Notes under the pieces: model-generated
Seen by the model: the letters and a program-made list of their open reading frames with translations, nothing else
The model's database searches: none
Told to the model about the DNA's origin: nothing
NCBI GenBank assembly: GCA_947311845.1
Contig: CAMZMU010000027.1
Location: forward strand, 73,974,860 to 74,038,859
DNA: 64,000 bases
Source: Poa pratensis
Taxonomy: Eukaryota > Streptophyta > Magnoliopsida > Poales > Poaceae
Direction of reading: 5' to 3'
Shown: positions 46,013 through 58,803 of the stretch, one piece after another
Layout of the letters: each line of letters begins with the position of its first letter
Position numbering within the stretch: the stretch's first letter is position 1
Program-made: the position numbers and the translations under genes

Positions 46013-48149
46013 TCAAGTGTTCTCAAGAGAAGAAGCATCAACATCATAATTTGTTCTAATAATAGAATCAAAAGGCATCTTCATTCTCTTTCTAGGGAAG
46101 TGTTCCATACCTTTCTTGAGAGGGAATTGATACTTAATATTCCCCTCTTTCATATCAATAATAGCACCAACAGTTCGAAGAAAGGGTCTTCCCAAAACAA
46201 TAGGACAAGATGCATTGCATTCAATATCCAAAACAACAAAATCAACGGGGACAAGGTTATTGTTAACCGTAATATGAACATTGTCAATTCTCCCCAAAGG
46301 TTTCTTCATAGAGTTATCAGCAAGATGAACATCCAAATAACAGTGTTCCAAAGGTGGCAAGTCAAGCATATCATAAAGTTTCTTAGGCATAACAGAAATA
46401 CTTGCACCAAGATCACATAAAGCATTACAATCAAAATCATTCACTTTCATTTTAATGATGGGCTCCCAACCATCTTCCAACTTCCTAGGGATAGAAGCTT
46501 CAAGTTTTAATTTCTCTTCCCTAACTTTCATGAGAGCATTTGTAATATGTTTTGTAAAAGCCATGTTTATAGCACTAGCATTAGGACTTCTAGCTAGCTT
46601 TTGCAAGAACATAATAACTTCAGAAATGCTACAACATCAAAATCAAAATCATTATGATCAAAAGTAATGGGACCATTGCCTCCAATACTTCGAAAAATTT
46701 CAGCACTTTTATCAGAAACAGTTTCAGCAGTTTTAGGCAATTTTGCATGCTTTATAGTAGAAGTGGAAACATTGCCAACACCAATAACATTACCATTGAT
46801 AGTAGGAGGTTTAATAACATGTGATGCTTCAGCATTACTAGTGGTGGTAATAGTACAAACTCGAGCACACTATTCTTTCTATCAATTTCAGCTTCTCTTT
46901 CCCACCTAGCATGCAATTCAGCCAACATCCTAATATTGTTGTCAATTTTAACTTGGATGGCATTTGCTGTAGCAATTTTTTTGTTATCATTATCTTCAGG
47001 TTTAGCAGCCATTTTATTAATTAAAGAAGCTTGTGATTCAGACATGGCCGAAATCCTGTTTTCAACATTTGAAAGCTTAGTTTGCAAACCAGAAATTTCC
47101 CTATTCAAATTCTCAAGTTGATGTCCTATATTTTTCAACATAGCAGATTGTTCATGCATATAGCTCTTAGTAGCCCTTTCAATTTCTAGCATCCTTTCCT
47201 CACTAGGCAAACCAGATCTACTATAAGAATTACCATAACCACTACCACTATTAGAAGGATATGGCTTATAGTTGTTATTACCAAAATTATTCCTATAAGC
47301 ATTGTTGTTGAAATTGTTATTTTTAATGAAGTTCACATCAACATGCTCTTCTTGAGCAACCAATGAAGCTAAAGGAACATTATTAGGATCAACATGAGAT
47401 TTACCACTCACAAGCATAGACATAATGACGTCAATCTTTTCACTCAAGGAAGAAGTTTCTTCAGCAGAATTTACCTTCTTACCTTGAGGAGCCCTTTCAG
47501 TGTGCCATTCGGAGTAGTTGATCATCATATCATCAAGAAGCTTTGTTGCTGCACCCAAAGTGATGGACATAAAGGTCCCTCCAGAGGCCGAATCCAACAA
47601 GTTCCTCGAAGAAAATTTTAATCCTGCATAAAAGGTTTGGATGATCATTCAAGCAGTCAGTCCATGGGTGGGACAATTCTTCACCAAAGATTTCATTCTT
47701 TCCCATGCTTGGGCAACATGCTCATTATCAAATTGCGTGAAGTTCATAATGCTACTTCTCAAAGATATAATTTTAGCAGGAGGATAATATTTTCCAATGA
47801 AAGCATCTTTGCATTTAGTCCATGAATCAATACTATTTCTAGGCAAAGATAACAACCATTCTTTAGCTCTTCCTCTCAGAGAGAAAGGAAATAATTTCAG
47901 TTTTATAATATCCCCATCTATATCCTTATACTTTTGCATTTCACAAAGTTCAACAAAATTATTAAGATGGGCAGCAGCATCATCAGTACTAACACTAGAA
48001 AATTGCTCTTTCATAACAAGATTTAATAGAGCAGGTTTAATTTCATAAAAGTCTGCTTTAGAAGCAGGTGGAGAAATAGGAGTGCATATGAAATCATTAT
48101 TATTTGTGCTTGTGAAGTCACACAACTTGGTTTTCTCAGGAGTACTCAT
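46013..48149 (-). pseudogene. Athila-like gag-protease, broken
   Basis: Starts MSTPEKTKLCDF at 48149. The gag core includes LKLFPFSLRGRAKEWLLSLP and CKDAFIGKYYPPAK. TGA near 47647-47649 replaces Trp (HGLTA then MIIQTFYAGL continues in frame). A Gly/Asn/Tyr-rich stretch and a coiled-coil-like segment (QLENLNREISGLQTKLSNVE) follow. Frame changes near 46865 and 46630 separate this from the aspartic protease part, which has the CDLGASISVMPKKLYD active-site region and PIVLGRPFLRTVGA. The frame ends at 46013. No downstream pol. Confidence 0.88.
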
Positions 48150-48322
48150 TTTAGCAAAACAAACTTTAGGCCGAAATACAAAAAGTAAAACAAGTAACTA
48201 ATTTTTTTTTGTGTTTTTGATATAAAGAAAGCAGACAAGACAAAATAAAAATAAAGTAAGCAAGACAAAAACAAAGTAAAGAGATTGGAAGTGAGAGACT
48301 CCCCTTGCAGGAACACTTCGAT

Positions 48323-48342
48323 CTCCCCGGCAACGGCGCCAG
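48323..48342 (-). other. Primer-binding site of Athila-like element
   Basis: The plus strand reads ctccccggcaacggcgccag, whose complement CTGGCGCCGTTGCCGGGGAG is the Athila-type primer site, close to the 5' LTR at 48353. The identical 20-mer is used by the inner element at 53792-53811. Confidence 0.85.
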
Positions 48343-48352
48343 AAAACTTGCT

Positions 48353-48600
48353 TGATGCGTGTAAAGCACACGTTCGTCAGGAGACCTCAAGTGTAAGGTT
48401 TGATGAGTATAGCAGCAAGTCTTCCCTCGGTTATGAAACCGAGGTTATCAATCCAGTAGGAGATCGACGATATTCTGAAGGTGTCAACGGCGTCAGAAAA
48501 CTTGTGGCATCGTTTGGGGAGGCAAACTTCCCGACAGTTGACTTGGAACCTGCACACAAGACAATCAAACTACTTTGCCCCAACGAATCGGTGAGGGTGT
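48353..48600 (-). repeat. 5' LTR of Athila-like element, part 1
   Basis: 248 bp matching 41615-41862, cut at gagggtgt by the inner element. The rest of the LTR continues at 55202. Confidence 0.92.
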
Positions 48601-49963
48601 TGATTACCCCCAAGAGCAGGGGATCACTATAGCACCTCTCAATGTGGAAGTAAGGTATCGATCTGCAGGAGCAAGAAGGAAAAGTTATCTATTCCCTACA
48701 ACTAAAGTGTCACAAGTTTTAGTTGATTATGCACTAGACAAGTTTAAAGAACAAGGTGGTTGATTTGATGGATGGAAGTTTAATGTAACTAAGCAAGAAT
48801 GTAAAAGTGTCCCAATCCTCTTCAATGCAAGAGGACAAGACAAAGGTTTTCTCTTATAGGAACAATGGACATGGGTTCATGGGTTCACTTAATCCTCTCT
48901 CTCTCATCTACGGTGATTATCGTGTTATAGATAAAGTACACACAATTGTCATGTTTTAATGGTAGCTTTTATGACGGCTATATGTCCTAAAACACATAGT
49001 TGAAAAAATACTCATTTGTGTGCTATGTCACCCCGTAGGGCTAGCATAGTTGTTGTCACTCCCACATCATACTCTTTCTTTTTATCCCCAGATAAAGGAT
49101 GTTGGGCGGTACTGTGTCACTCAATACCTATGCCGTGTCACATCGGCCATCCCGTATCCACATACATCATACTTCTTAAAGAACAATATTCTATCAAAGT
49201 ATGACAAGTCATGAAAGTTCCAACACAATAGTAAATGCATAACAAATCATCTCATACCACAATATCCACCATAAGAATTACATAGATGACCGTAATCATG
49301 TTCAGCAGCTCATACGGTACTAATTAGTGAAGCTCAAAGAGAGGAGAGATACATAAGTTACCACCACAAACCCATAGTCCAGAGGGTGGACTACTCCCTC
49401 TTCATCATGGAGACGGTGGAGATGTCGATGGAGAGGGTGGAGATCACCCGGCAGTTCCCCGCCGTAGTTCCCCCTCCAATCTGTAGCTCTAGATCTTCGT
49501 TTTCGTGTTTCTGTGATATGGCGGCGCTCCTTCCAGAGAACGTCGGGGGCCTTTTTTATAGGCATTTTTAGGTCAAGAATAGGTCTGTAGAGCAAAGATC
49601 GACGGCAGCGGAGCTCCGAGGCCCAAGAGGTGGGCCCACACGGCCAGGTACAGAGGCCGCGTGGGCACCCCTTTTGGCCCTCCGGCCTCCGTTTGCTTGA
49701 TTCCTTCGCTCCTACGTCTTCCTCCTTCCAAAATAATGACGCCTGTATTTTTCCAGATTTTTATGACGTCGTTTAGGTCCCTGAAACATAAAAGGAAAGA
49801 AATAGGGTTTTTGCCTGCGCAGGTTAATTCCATAAAAATAGGAAACAATTATTTTATTTCCTAAAATCATTAAATAACAGTGGTATAACCCTTATATGAT
49901 GCAAATATGATTGGAATATGAGTGATATAGTGCAAAGTTCATGTATGCATTTTACATGCATCA
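48601..49963 (-). repeat. 3' LTR of inner element
   Basis: 1363 bp, starts tgattacccccaagagc and ends ttttacatgcatca on the plus strand. Confidence 0.92.
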
Positions 49964-52430
49964 ACATCCCCAAGCTTAACCAATACTCGTCCTCGAGTAT
50001 GAAGGTGATAAAACTAACATGGGCTTTGCAATATAGCACTAACAATGAATATCAAAGATGATTGCTACTGCTACATAGAGTCAAATGATTCATTCTTCAA
50101 AGGAGTAGCAATATGCAAAATAGTTTATGAAGTGATATCAAGTATTCAATGCAAGGATGTTCAATGATAGTTCACAAAGTGTAACATAGAAGATAGTAAT
50201 ATGGACCACATGTATGCATAATGATAAGTAAGAACATCCTACATTGGTCATAGAGTGTAGATGAAAATCTGAATATAAAAGGTGGACACTTTGGAAAGAT
50301 GTATATGTGAGTAGAGGTAAAGCATGCATAAGTTTCATCTAACTTCCAAACTCTTCTACTTAAGTTAATGATTGCAATGTGGAATTCTTGGTGTCAAGCT
50401 CTCATTACCCCTATCATAGCATCTTGAATGATTAAAGTTTAATGTGAAAGCAAATATGAGTAGTGTGCTTGATAAAGTAAAGGTTAGGTGTCTCATGCCC
50501 CTTGAATACAAGTACCTACACCATGATTACTCAACTTAGGAAACAAAGCAAGTTCAAGTTATATCATTGTAAGTAATAATAGTATCATCAAGAGCGTCAA
50601 CTGGGGTACCTCTTGTCCCAGGATATGGAACAAGCCCATATCAAAATGACAAGACAAACAAACAAGATGAACAACCTCAACACCCTTTTTATTTACCATT
50701 GGAATAGCTTTTTATTATAAGGTGCATCACAGACGGTTCACCATAGCATGTAAGTAAATTTCCACCATGAATGATGCATGGCTTAGATTAGCGGCCCAGG
50801 CGTCTCTCTAACCATTTATACAAACTCATTTAAACTACTTCATTTCCCCTCATTTCACCATGATAGGCATCCATAAACAAAAGTACATGATATCAACTAA
50901 ATGAATGAAGGAGCATGTTGAAAGCTTTGCATGTGACAGCACATATGGGCTAACTCCCAACCTCGGACATTTATCAAGCCACTAGCATCATAATTAATCA
51001 CAATGGGTCATGTTTTATTTATGCAATAAAAATAAAGTTGTGCATCAAGTTCGTGAGAGCTATATAACCAACTTTTCCCATAACAATCAATAACATAAAC
51101 ATTTTCATTCAGAGGTATAGATAACACAAATATCATGATATACATACTCGGAATAGCATAAAGCCAATAGGTAGATATGGTGGACTCACTGGAATAACTT
51201 TGGTTGAAGGTGTTGGAAACAAGTTTTGCTTGTTGGAATGTTTGGGCTAGCAAGAGGGAGAAAGTTGACCATCTAGATGCATGCATGAGTGTCCATAGAA
51301 CTAACTAATCCATGTTAAACTAAGTAAAATAACATTCAGCATCAAAACATGAATAAGTGATAGCTCTTGATAAAGCATTTGCAAATTATTACTCATAAAC
51401 AAGCTCATGAATCATGCAACTATATGTATCATTAAAAATCAACTCAAACATCCCTTTTCCCAATATGATAAAAGCATCCAACATATTTCAACCCATATTT
51501 CCAGTAGCTCTTTCTCATATAAATGATAATGTGGTGGTCTCACAAAATAACAAACAAACCAAAAACAAACAAAAAGACGCTCCAAGTTTATGCGATAAAG
51601 TGTTTCGATCGAAAAACAGAAGTTAGACGTGTGCAAACCGAGAGTGTGTAGGTCCAGTGGGGTTGTCTTCACATCCCCAAGCTTATGGTCTTCACCATCC
51701 TTGGATAACTCTTGGTGCATCTCCTCCAATCCCTGTGAAAAAACTTCAAAACACCGTTTCTCCCATTTTCTTTTCTGTGGGGTGCATTAGTAGTGATAAA
51801 CAAATAGGTTTCTTGCTGCATATAATCCTTAAACAAAACATCATATGAATGTCCAGAAAGTATATTATGTTGTATGCCTACTCATAAACTCATTTGAATC
51901 AAAAAGATTCAAGATAAAAGTTCAAAACATGCATAAAACAAAATGGGACAGAATCTGTCCAGAAAAAAGCAGCAGCAAAACGTATTTTTCTACCCTACCA
52001 AACTTTGCCGAAAAATTCTGCAAAAATTCATGCATACAGAGGATGAAAAGTTGCAACTACAGTTCAAATATGAGCTCATTCGGAGTTACAGAATAAGAAT
52101 TAAAAATCATACCGTGCACAGATTCGTGCAGGAATAAAATCTCCGAACGCTATAAGCAACTTTTCAAGACCAAAATGGGTAAAACTTGGCACTTTATTAA
52201 AAACTCCAGAAACTAAACTAAAAAAAACTCTCTTGATACAGCAAGAGGACACAAAGAAAATCACACATAAAAATAACCGGGTTGCCTCCCGCAAAGCGCT
52301 TTCTTTATAGCCATATAGCTAGGCTTCTTACTTGTTGTTTATCGAAGATGAAGCTCATGAGGGAGCTTGAATGATGTGCCCCTCTTCCTTGGGAAGTGTT
52401 CGTGCACTATACCAGGGTCCCATGGTGCTC
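49964..52430. other. Internal non-coding region of inner element
   Basis: AT-rich, with no credible coding frame. Begins acatccccaagctta, the polypurine tract complement; another cacatccccaagctta lies near 51671. Confidence 0.75.
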
Positions 52431-53701
52431 TCAAACCGTCAAAATAATAGTCAAGTTGAAACCTAGTTGAGAGAAACACAAAACACAAAAGTAATAACAA
52501 CGAAGTCTAACTTTCTTCCTATGCATTGGCATTTTGTATGTGAATGAATCACCATAATTAGAAGTTTCCCAATGCATATTATCAATATTTGTTTGCAGCA
52601 TATAGTTATTAGTAACATAAAGAGGGTTCTTATCACCTCCTCTTTCATAATAGTTGCAAGTAGTAGAAATAAATTCAACCATATAACCACAAGAATCATT
52701 CAACTTAGATAATTTAGGCACATAAAGAGGATTATTAAATTTATCTTGGAATTCATTAGCATGCTTCCCTCTTTCAAAATAGTTATTAAGATCAATATCA
52801 AGTTTAATATCATGGTTGCAACAAAGATTTGGAACTAAAGATAATTGCAAACCACATAAGTATTTCTCAACATAAGCAAATTTCTCCTCTATGGTGTATT
52901 AGGAGAATTCAGGAACAAAGTAGGACTCTTATTAGTAAGAGTATTTTCACAAACAGCAAGTATATCATTTTTATCCTCACATAAAGTAGTAACAAGTTCT
53001 AAACATGGAGGATTATCAATAAGCATAGGACCATCATCTAAAGCATTATCATATAACATATTTAAGCAACACTCCTCATTATTATCAATAAGTTTACTAA
53101 CAAAAGGTTTTTGAGTTTGAGTGTTACTATCACATGTTGATGGTGAAGTTGGGGGATCCAACTCTTCATTCTCCAGTTGTTCATCTTTTTCAGCATCTTC
53201 TTGAGATTGCATGGGCATCCCCAAGCTTAGGTTTTTATCCTCTTCTTCACATTCTTCCTCTTCCAAGCTTATGTGTTCATCATCTTCTTCCTGCAAAATA
53301 TTAGTACTTTCTTGGGGAGTAAAATATTTAAGAAAAACCTCCCTCAAAATACTCCAATCAGTTTTCACTTCTTCATCCAAAGACATGTACCAATCACGAG
53401 CATTACCAGATAAAGACAAATATAATAGCTTCCTTTTTATTTGATCATCAGAAATACCAGGAAGCCTAAATAAACCACATATTTCATCAATTGTTTCTAT
53501 GTGTTCACATGCAGACTTAGTTCCATCCCCTGTAAATGGTTTGTTCATAACTCTTTTAACATGACCAATGGGAACTTTAAATCCCACTTTAGGTACCTCA
53601 GACACAGTAGTTTCAACCACTTTAGCAGTAGTGGCATAAGCACTTTCATATAAAGCAAGATGCAGCGATGCATGATTCATAAAAGCCATAAACCTCCCCA
53701 A
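52431..53701 (-). pseudogene. Gag-like frame of inner element, broken
   Basis: Starts MGRFMAFMNHASLH at 53701. The capsid-like core is FRLPGISDDQIKRKLLYLSL and SGNARDWYMSLDEEVKTDW followed by REVFLKYFTPQEST. After an acidic stretch (EEDDEHISLEEEECEEEDK) the frame ends near 52889; a shifted frame continues to 52431 with two NPLYV phrases. No protease or pol. I do not recognise the second half. Confidence 0.78.
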
Positions 53702-53791
53702 GCTTAGATGATTGCAAGATATAAAACAAGTTTAAAGAAACCTCCCCAAGCTTAGTCTAGTGCACACAAGAATAGAAACTTAAGCGCTACG

Positions 53792-53811
53792 CTCCCCGGC
53801 AACGGCGCCAG
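53792..53811 (-). other. Primer-binding site of inner element
   Basis: Same 20-mer as the outer element (ctccccggcaacggcgccag on plus), nine bases from the LTR at 53821. Confidence 0.85.
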
Positions 53812-53820
53812 AAAAGTACT

Positions 53821-55196
53821 TGATTACCCCCAAGAGCAGGGGATCACTATAGCACCTCTCAATGTGGAAGTAAGGTATCGATCCGCAGGAGCAAGAAGGA
53901 AAAGTTATCTATTCCCTACAACTAAAGTGTCACAAGTTTTAGTTGATTATGCACTAAACAAGTTTAAAGAACAAGGTGGTTGATTTGATGGATGGAAGTT
54001 TAATGTAACCAAGCAAGAATGTAAAAGTGTCCCAATCCTCTTCAATGCAAGAGGACAAGACAAAGGTTTTCTCTTATAGGAACAATGGACATGGGTTCAT
54101 GGGTTCACTTAATCCTCTCTCTCTCATCTACGGTGATTATCGTGTTATAGATAAAGTACACACAATTGTCATGTTTTAATGGTAGCTTTTATGACGGCTA
54201 TATGTCCTAAAACACATAGTTGAAAGAAATACTCATTTGTGTGCTATGTCACCCCGTAAGGCTAGCATGGTTGTTGTCACTCCCACATCATACTCTTTCT
54301 TTTTATCCCCAGATAAAGGATGTGGGCGGTACTGTGTCACTCAATACCTATGCCGTGTCACATCGGCCATCCCGTACCCACATACATCATACTTCTTAAA
54401 GAACAATATTCTATCAAAGTATGACAAGTCATAAAAGTTCCAACACAACAGTAAATGCGTAACAAATCATCTCATACCACAATATCCACATAAGAATTAC
54501 ATAGATGACCGTAATCATGTTCAACAGCTCATACGGTACTAATTAGTGAAGCTCAATGAGAGAAGAGATTAAGTTACCACCACAAACCCATAGTCCAGAG
54601 GGTGGACTACTCCCTCTTCATCATGGAGACGGTGGAGATGTCGATGGAGAGGTAGAGATCACGCCGGCAGCGCCCCGCCGGAGTTTTCCCCCTCCAATCT
54701 GCAGCTCCAGATCTTTGTTTTCGTGTTTCTGTGATATGGCGGCGCTCCTTCCAGAGAACGTCGGGGGACCTTTTTTATAGGCGTTTTTAGGTCAGGACTA
54801 GGTCGGTGGAGCAAAGATCGACGGCAGCGGAGCTCCGAGGCCCAAAAGAGGTGGGCCCATGCGGCCAGGTGCAGAGGCCGCGTGGGGCACCCCCTTTTGG
54901 CCCTCCGGCCTCCGTTTGCTTGATTCCTTCGCTCCTACGTCTTCCTCCTTCCAAAATAATGACGCCTGTATTTTTCCAGATTTTTATGACGTCGTTTAGG
55001 TCCCTGAAACATAAAAGGAAAGAAATAGGGTTTTCTGCCTACGCAGGGTTAATTCCATAAAAATAGGAAACAATTATTTTATTTCCTAAAATCATTAAAT
55101 AACAGTGGTATGACCCTTATATCCTTATATGATTCAAATATGATTGGAGTATGAGTGATATAATGCAAAGTTCATGTATGCATTTTACATGCATCA
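53821..55196 (-). repeat. 5' LTR of inner element
   Basis: 1376 bp; pairs with 48601-49963. Contains a short extra ttatatcc duplication near 55117 relative to its partner. Confidence 0.92.
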
Positions 55197-55201
55197 GGTG
55201 T

Positions 55202-56563
55202 CAATCTCGCCGGCTTGCTAAAAACAAAGGATTAGACGTATAGTGTGAAAATGGTGTTTACTTGCAGCGAATGAAAAAGAACAATGATTGCAGTAGATTG
55301 TATTTCAGATGTAAAAGAATGGACCGGGGTCCACAGTTCACTAGTGGCGTCTCTCCATAATAAAATACTAACATGGTGGGTGAACGAATTACAGCTGGAC
55401 AATTGATAAAATAAAGAGGCGCATAACAATGCATATACAAGTCATGATGATCACTATGAGATTTATTTGGGCATTACGACAAAGTACATAGACCGCCATC
55501 CAGCATGCATCTGTGCCTAAATAGTCCACCTTCAGGTAAGCATCCGCACCCATTCCAGTATTAAGTTGCAAGCAACAGAAAATTACATTAAGTATGGTGC
55601 ATAATGTAAACAATACAAATATCCTTAGACAAAGCATTGTTGTTTTACCCCTAGTAGCAACAGCACATCCACAACCTTAGAACTTTATGTCACTGTCCCA
55701 GATTAAATGGAGGCATGAACCTACTATCTAGCATAAATTCTCCCTCTTGGAGTTACAAGCATAAACTTGGCCAGAGCCTACACTAATAACGGAGAGCATG
55801 CAAGATCATAAACAACATATATATAATAGATCAATAATCAACTTGACATAGTATTCAATACTTATCGGATCCCAGCAAACACAACATGTAGCATTACAAT
55901 TAGATGATCTTGATCATGATAGGCAGCTCACAAGATCTAAACATGATGGCACAAAAGGAGAAGACAACCATCTAGCTACTGATATGGACCCATAGTCCAA
56001 AGATGAACTACTCACACATCACTCCGGAGGCAGGCATGGCGATGTAGAGCCCTCCGGTGATGATTCCCCTCTCCGGTAGGGTGCCGGGAAGAGGTTCAGG
56101 AACCCCCCGAGTTAGGGTTGACGGCGGCGGCAGCGGATGTTTTCTGGAATAATGGCTCGGTGTTTTAGGGTTTTCGAGTCTGGAAGAATAAATAGGCGAA
56201 GGGGCGGCGTCGGTGGAGCCACGAGGCTCGCTCCCCACCTGGTGGCGTGGCAGGGGGCCCACCCGTGCCATGGGGTAGGGACGGTGCCTCGCTGCCCCCC
56301 TTCGTCTCTCCATCGGACTTCTGGAACGTGTCGGGAAAAATAGGAACTTTGCAATTTGTTTCGTCTGATTCCGAGGATATTTGCAGAACAACTTTTCTGA
56401 AACCAAAAACAGCAGAAAACAGGAACTGGCACTGTGGCATCTTGTTAATAGGTTAGTCCCAGAAAATGCATAAAAATGCTATGAAGTGTGAATAAAACAT
56501 GTAGCAATTGGTATAATACAAGCATGGAACATAAGAAATTATAGATACGTTGGAGACGTATCA
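55202..56563 (-). repeat. 5' LTR of Athila-like element, part 2
   Basis: 1362 bp, continuing the LTR broken at 48600 and ending ggagacgtatca. It matches about 41863-43212. Confidence 0.92.
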
Positions 56564-58803
56564 GGGGTCAGCTGGACACTCGGGGATGGGGACAGAGGGT
56601 TATCCTCGTCAAGCTCCACACGGAGGATCCTCCCCATCCTGCCGAAGTAGATCGGTGGCAGGAGGCCCGGGAGCTTGGCCGGGTCAGGGCAAAGAACCCT
56701 GAGCCTCACCGCCCCAGAACCAGAGAGCGAGCGCGTATCCACCTCAAGGAACTTGCCAATGGCCTGAGCCACCAGCCTGACAATGCGCTCGACCTTGGCC
56801 TCATCCGGCATGCCATGGATCCAAACCCAAGTAGGGCACAGGGGGAGACTGCCTCAGGGAGCTTCGTTGACGCCTTGATGGAAACCTCAATCTTGTTGGT
56901 CAGGAGGGTGAAGGTGGTGCCGAAAGAACACATGCGGAGCATCTGGGCCAAGGGGAACGCCACTGCGAACTCACTGGAGTATATCACACGGACCTTCCAC
57001 TCATGCCCCGGCATCATCTGAGACAGCTCATCAGTGAGGATCTCGACCGTAAGGCTCGCTGTTAGGGTGGGAAGCTGGCTGGGGTGGACGATGATCAAAG
57101 CTAGGTGCTCTGGCATGATCATAGAGATGCCCCCCATGTCGATGTAAAAGAACCCAGCCTCCACCCCCTGGCCCAAGAGCTTCGGGTGCGTCTGGGACTC
57201 GCCCACAGTGCACTCTCGCAGGAGGTGCGAGGTCGAACCACACCCTGCGCACACCTCCGGCTGGGTACATTCCGACCGGTAATGTCCCAGCTCCCGGCAG
57301 TTGAAGCACCGGTTCCGCGCACGCGCGCTCTCCCCTGCCCCCGAAGGAGGCTGGGCAGTGGCCTTCCCTGCCTGGGATGGTCCATTTGCGGCGTGTTGCG
57401 GCGCAGCAGCCGAGGCGACAAGGGGGTGCCCGACCTGGCTCCCTCCTATCCCGACAGCCACCGCACCCCGCGGTTTCTTCTTCTTCTTTGCCTTCTTCAT
57501 CGGAGCCTGTCCAGAGCGCCCATGCTGTGGAGGAGACCGGCGCTGCCCTTGGAAGGCCCGGCCATCATGACGCCACGACTCCCCCTCTGCCCCAGCTGCG
57601 CTGCGCGCCGGGGGAGCAGGCGCCCTACCATGCGGTGTCGGGCGCTGGACAAGCTCCTGGCGCAGCTCCGCCTCCCGCCTCTGGCCTTCGGCCGAGGGGC
57701 CACGGCGAGGAGATGTCGCCTCAGGGATTCCACCCGGCGCTGGCTGGAGGAGGCGGCCGGCCGCGGAGAGTGGCAAGGTGAGCGGCGGCGGTCGTCCTCA
57801 AGGCGGGGGATGCGGGGAGGAGAGCGTCGCGGATGGGGCCTGTACACCGGGGCAGGGTCGTCCCGCGGCCGAGCTGATGCGGGCCCACGGATCAGGGGAG
57901 GGGGGGAGATGGGGAACACGGCCGGCGGCGGGGATGGATCTCCTCCTCCTCTTCTTCTTGCCGGCTGCGCTTCATGACGTCGGCAACACGCGGCCGCAGC
58001 GAGGACGGGAGCTTGGGAGCAGGAGCTGCGATGCTGGATGGAGGCGTGGAGCGGGGAACGTGAGTGGCGGCGCGGAACCCTACCCGACTAGGTAAAAAAC
58101 CATTCCGAGGCCAGCCCCATGGGCCTATGGGCCGGCGAGGCCTGCTACGGAGGCCCGTCCGAGATTGGGCCGCCACCTGGCAGCCCGCCTCGCGTGCAGG
58201 CTGGCTTCGCCACTCCAGGGCGGGCCTCGACAGCTCCCTCGAACCATCGGCCCTAGGGTTAGGGCCCAATGCGGCCGGATCCATCGCCAAGCCGAGCTTC
58301 GACGCCGCCCGCATCGTCGCCGCCGCCTGCAGCTCTGGCGAGCGGTGCACCGCCTGTGCCGCCGCGGCCATCGCGCTAGGCTGGCCATCCTGCAGCGGCG
58401 CGTCCACGGGGCGCCCCCCCGCAGTCACAGCCGCCGTAAGAAAGGCCGCCCTTTCCTCGGCGCGCGCCCTAGGCGGCGCCGCCGCCGGCGCGCTTGCAGA
58501 GCCGCCGCCACGCCGCGGCGAAACCCTGGGACGGCCGCACCGCGCAACTACAAGGAAATCCCCTAGGGTCGGGGACTCTGGGACCGCGCATCTGGCCGCT
58601 AACTCCCGCTCGAGCTCTGCGGCCTCGTCGTCCTCGTCGGCGATGTCGGCCCAGCGCCGTCCCCGGATAGAGGCAGCCTCCATCGCCCCACCTGGGGAGA
58701 ATGCCGGCTCCGCCGTGGGAGGCCTCTAGGATCGGGGTTCGCTAACGGGGACGAGGTCGCCGGCCACCACGGTCGCCACGGTCGCCGTCCGCGTAGTCGC
58801 CAT
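56564..58803 (-). pseudogene. LINE ORF1 (CCHC plus DUF4283-like), 5' and central part
   Basis: Minus-strand ORF1 from an ATG at 58803 (MATTRTATVATVVAG), with a stop within about 30 codons, then GRRWADIADEDDEAAELERE. Two CCHC zinc knuckles follow at roughly 57230-57320: CFNCRELGHYRSEC and CAGCGSTSHLLREC. After them comes a DUF4283-like fold (PSQLPTLTASLTVEILTDEL, EWKVRVIYSSEFAVAFPL). In grass L1 elements of this kind the knuckles precede the DUF4283-like part, as here. Several frame changes occur (about 57780, 56810). The Athila-like element interrupts after PSVQLTP at 56564; the rest is at 40876-41614. ORF1 proteins bind the LINE RNA. Confidence 0.82.

Larger units (their letters stand above)
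48601..55196 (-). mobile_element. Inner LTR retrotransposon, complete, nested in an LTR
   Basis: Sits inside the 5' LTR of the Athila-like element with a perfect 5-bp target duplication, GGTGT, at 48596-48600 and 55197-55201. LTRs are 48601-49963 and 53821-55196 (TGATTACC...ATGCATCA on plus); about 45 differences counted by eye over about 1.37 kb. Orientation minus, from the primer site at 53792-53811 next to the right LTR and the ccccaagctta motif next to the left one. The internal region (3.86 kb) has a gag-like frame but no protease, reverse transcriptase or integrase, so the element is non-autonomous. Confidence 0.92.
41615..56563 (-). mobile_element. Athila-like Ty3/gypsy element (Sabrina-like), complete, host of a nested element
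   Basis: Minus orientation. The 3' LTR is 41615-43212; the internal region 43213-48352; the 5' LTR is 48353-48600 plus 55202-56563, split by the inner element. LTR ends are TG...CA; on the minus strand they begin TGATACGTCTCC. GGGG flanks both sides (41611-41614 and 56564-56567). The primer site and a ccccaagcttag polypurine complement adjoin the LTRs. I counted about 50 differences by eye over about 1.6 kb between the LTRs, so the insertion is fairly young. No reverse transcriptase or integrase is encoded; only gag-protease remains, so it depended on a partner. The family name is from memory of LTR sequence and is tentative. Confidence 0.88.

Noticed and set aside
57105..58729. Long plus-strand frames at 57105-57977 and 58064-58729
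   Set aside because: Antisense to LINE ORF1, which is identified by two CCHC knuckles on the minus strand.
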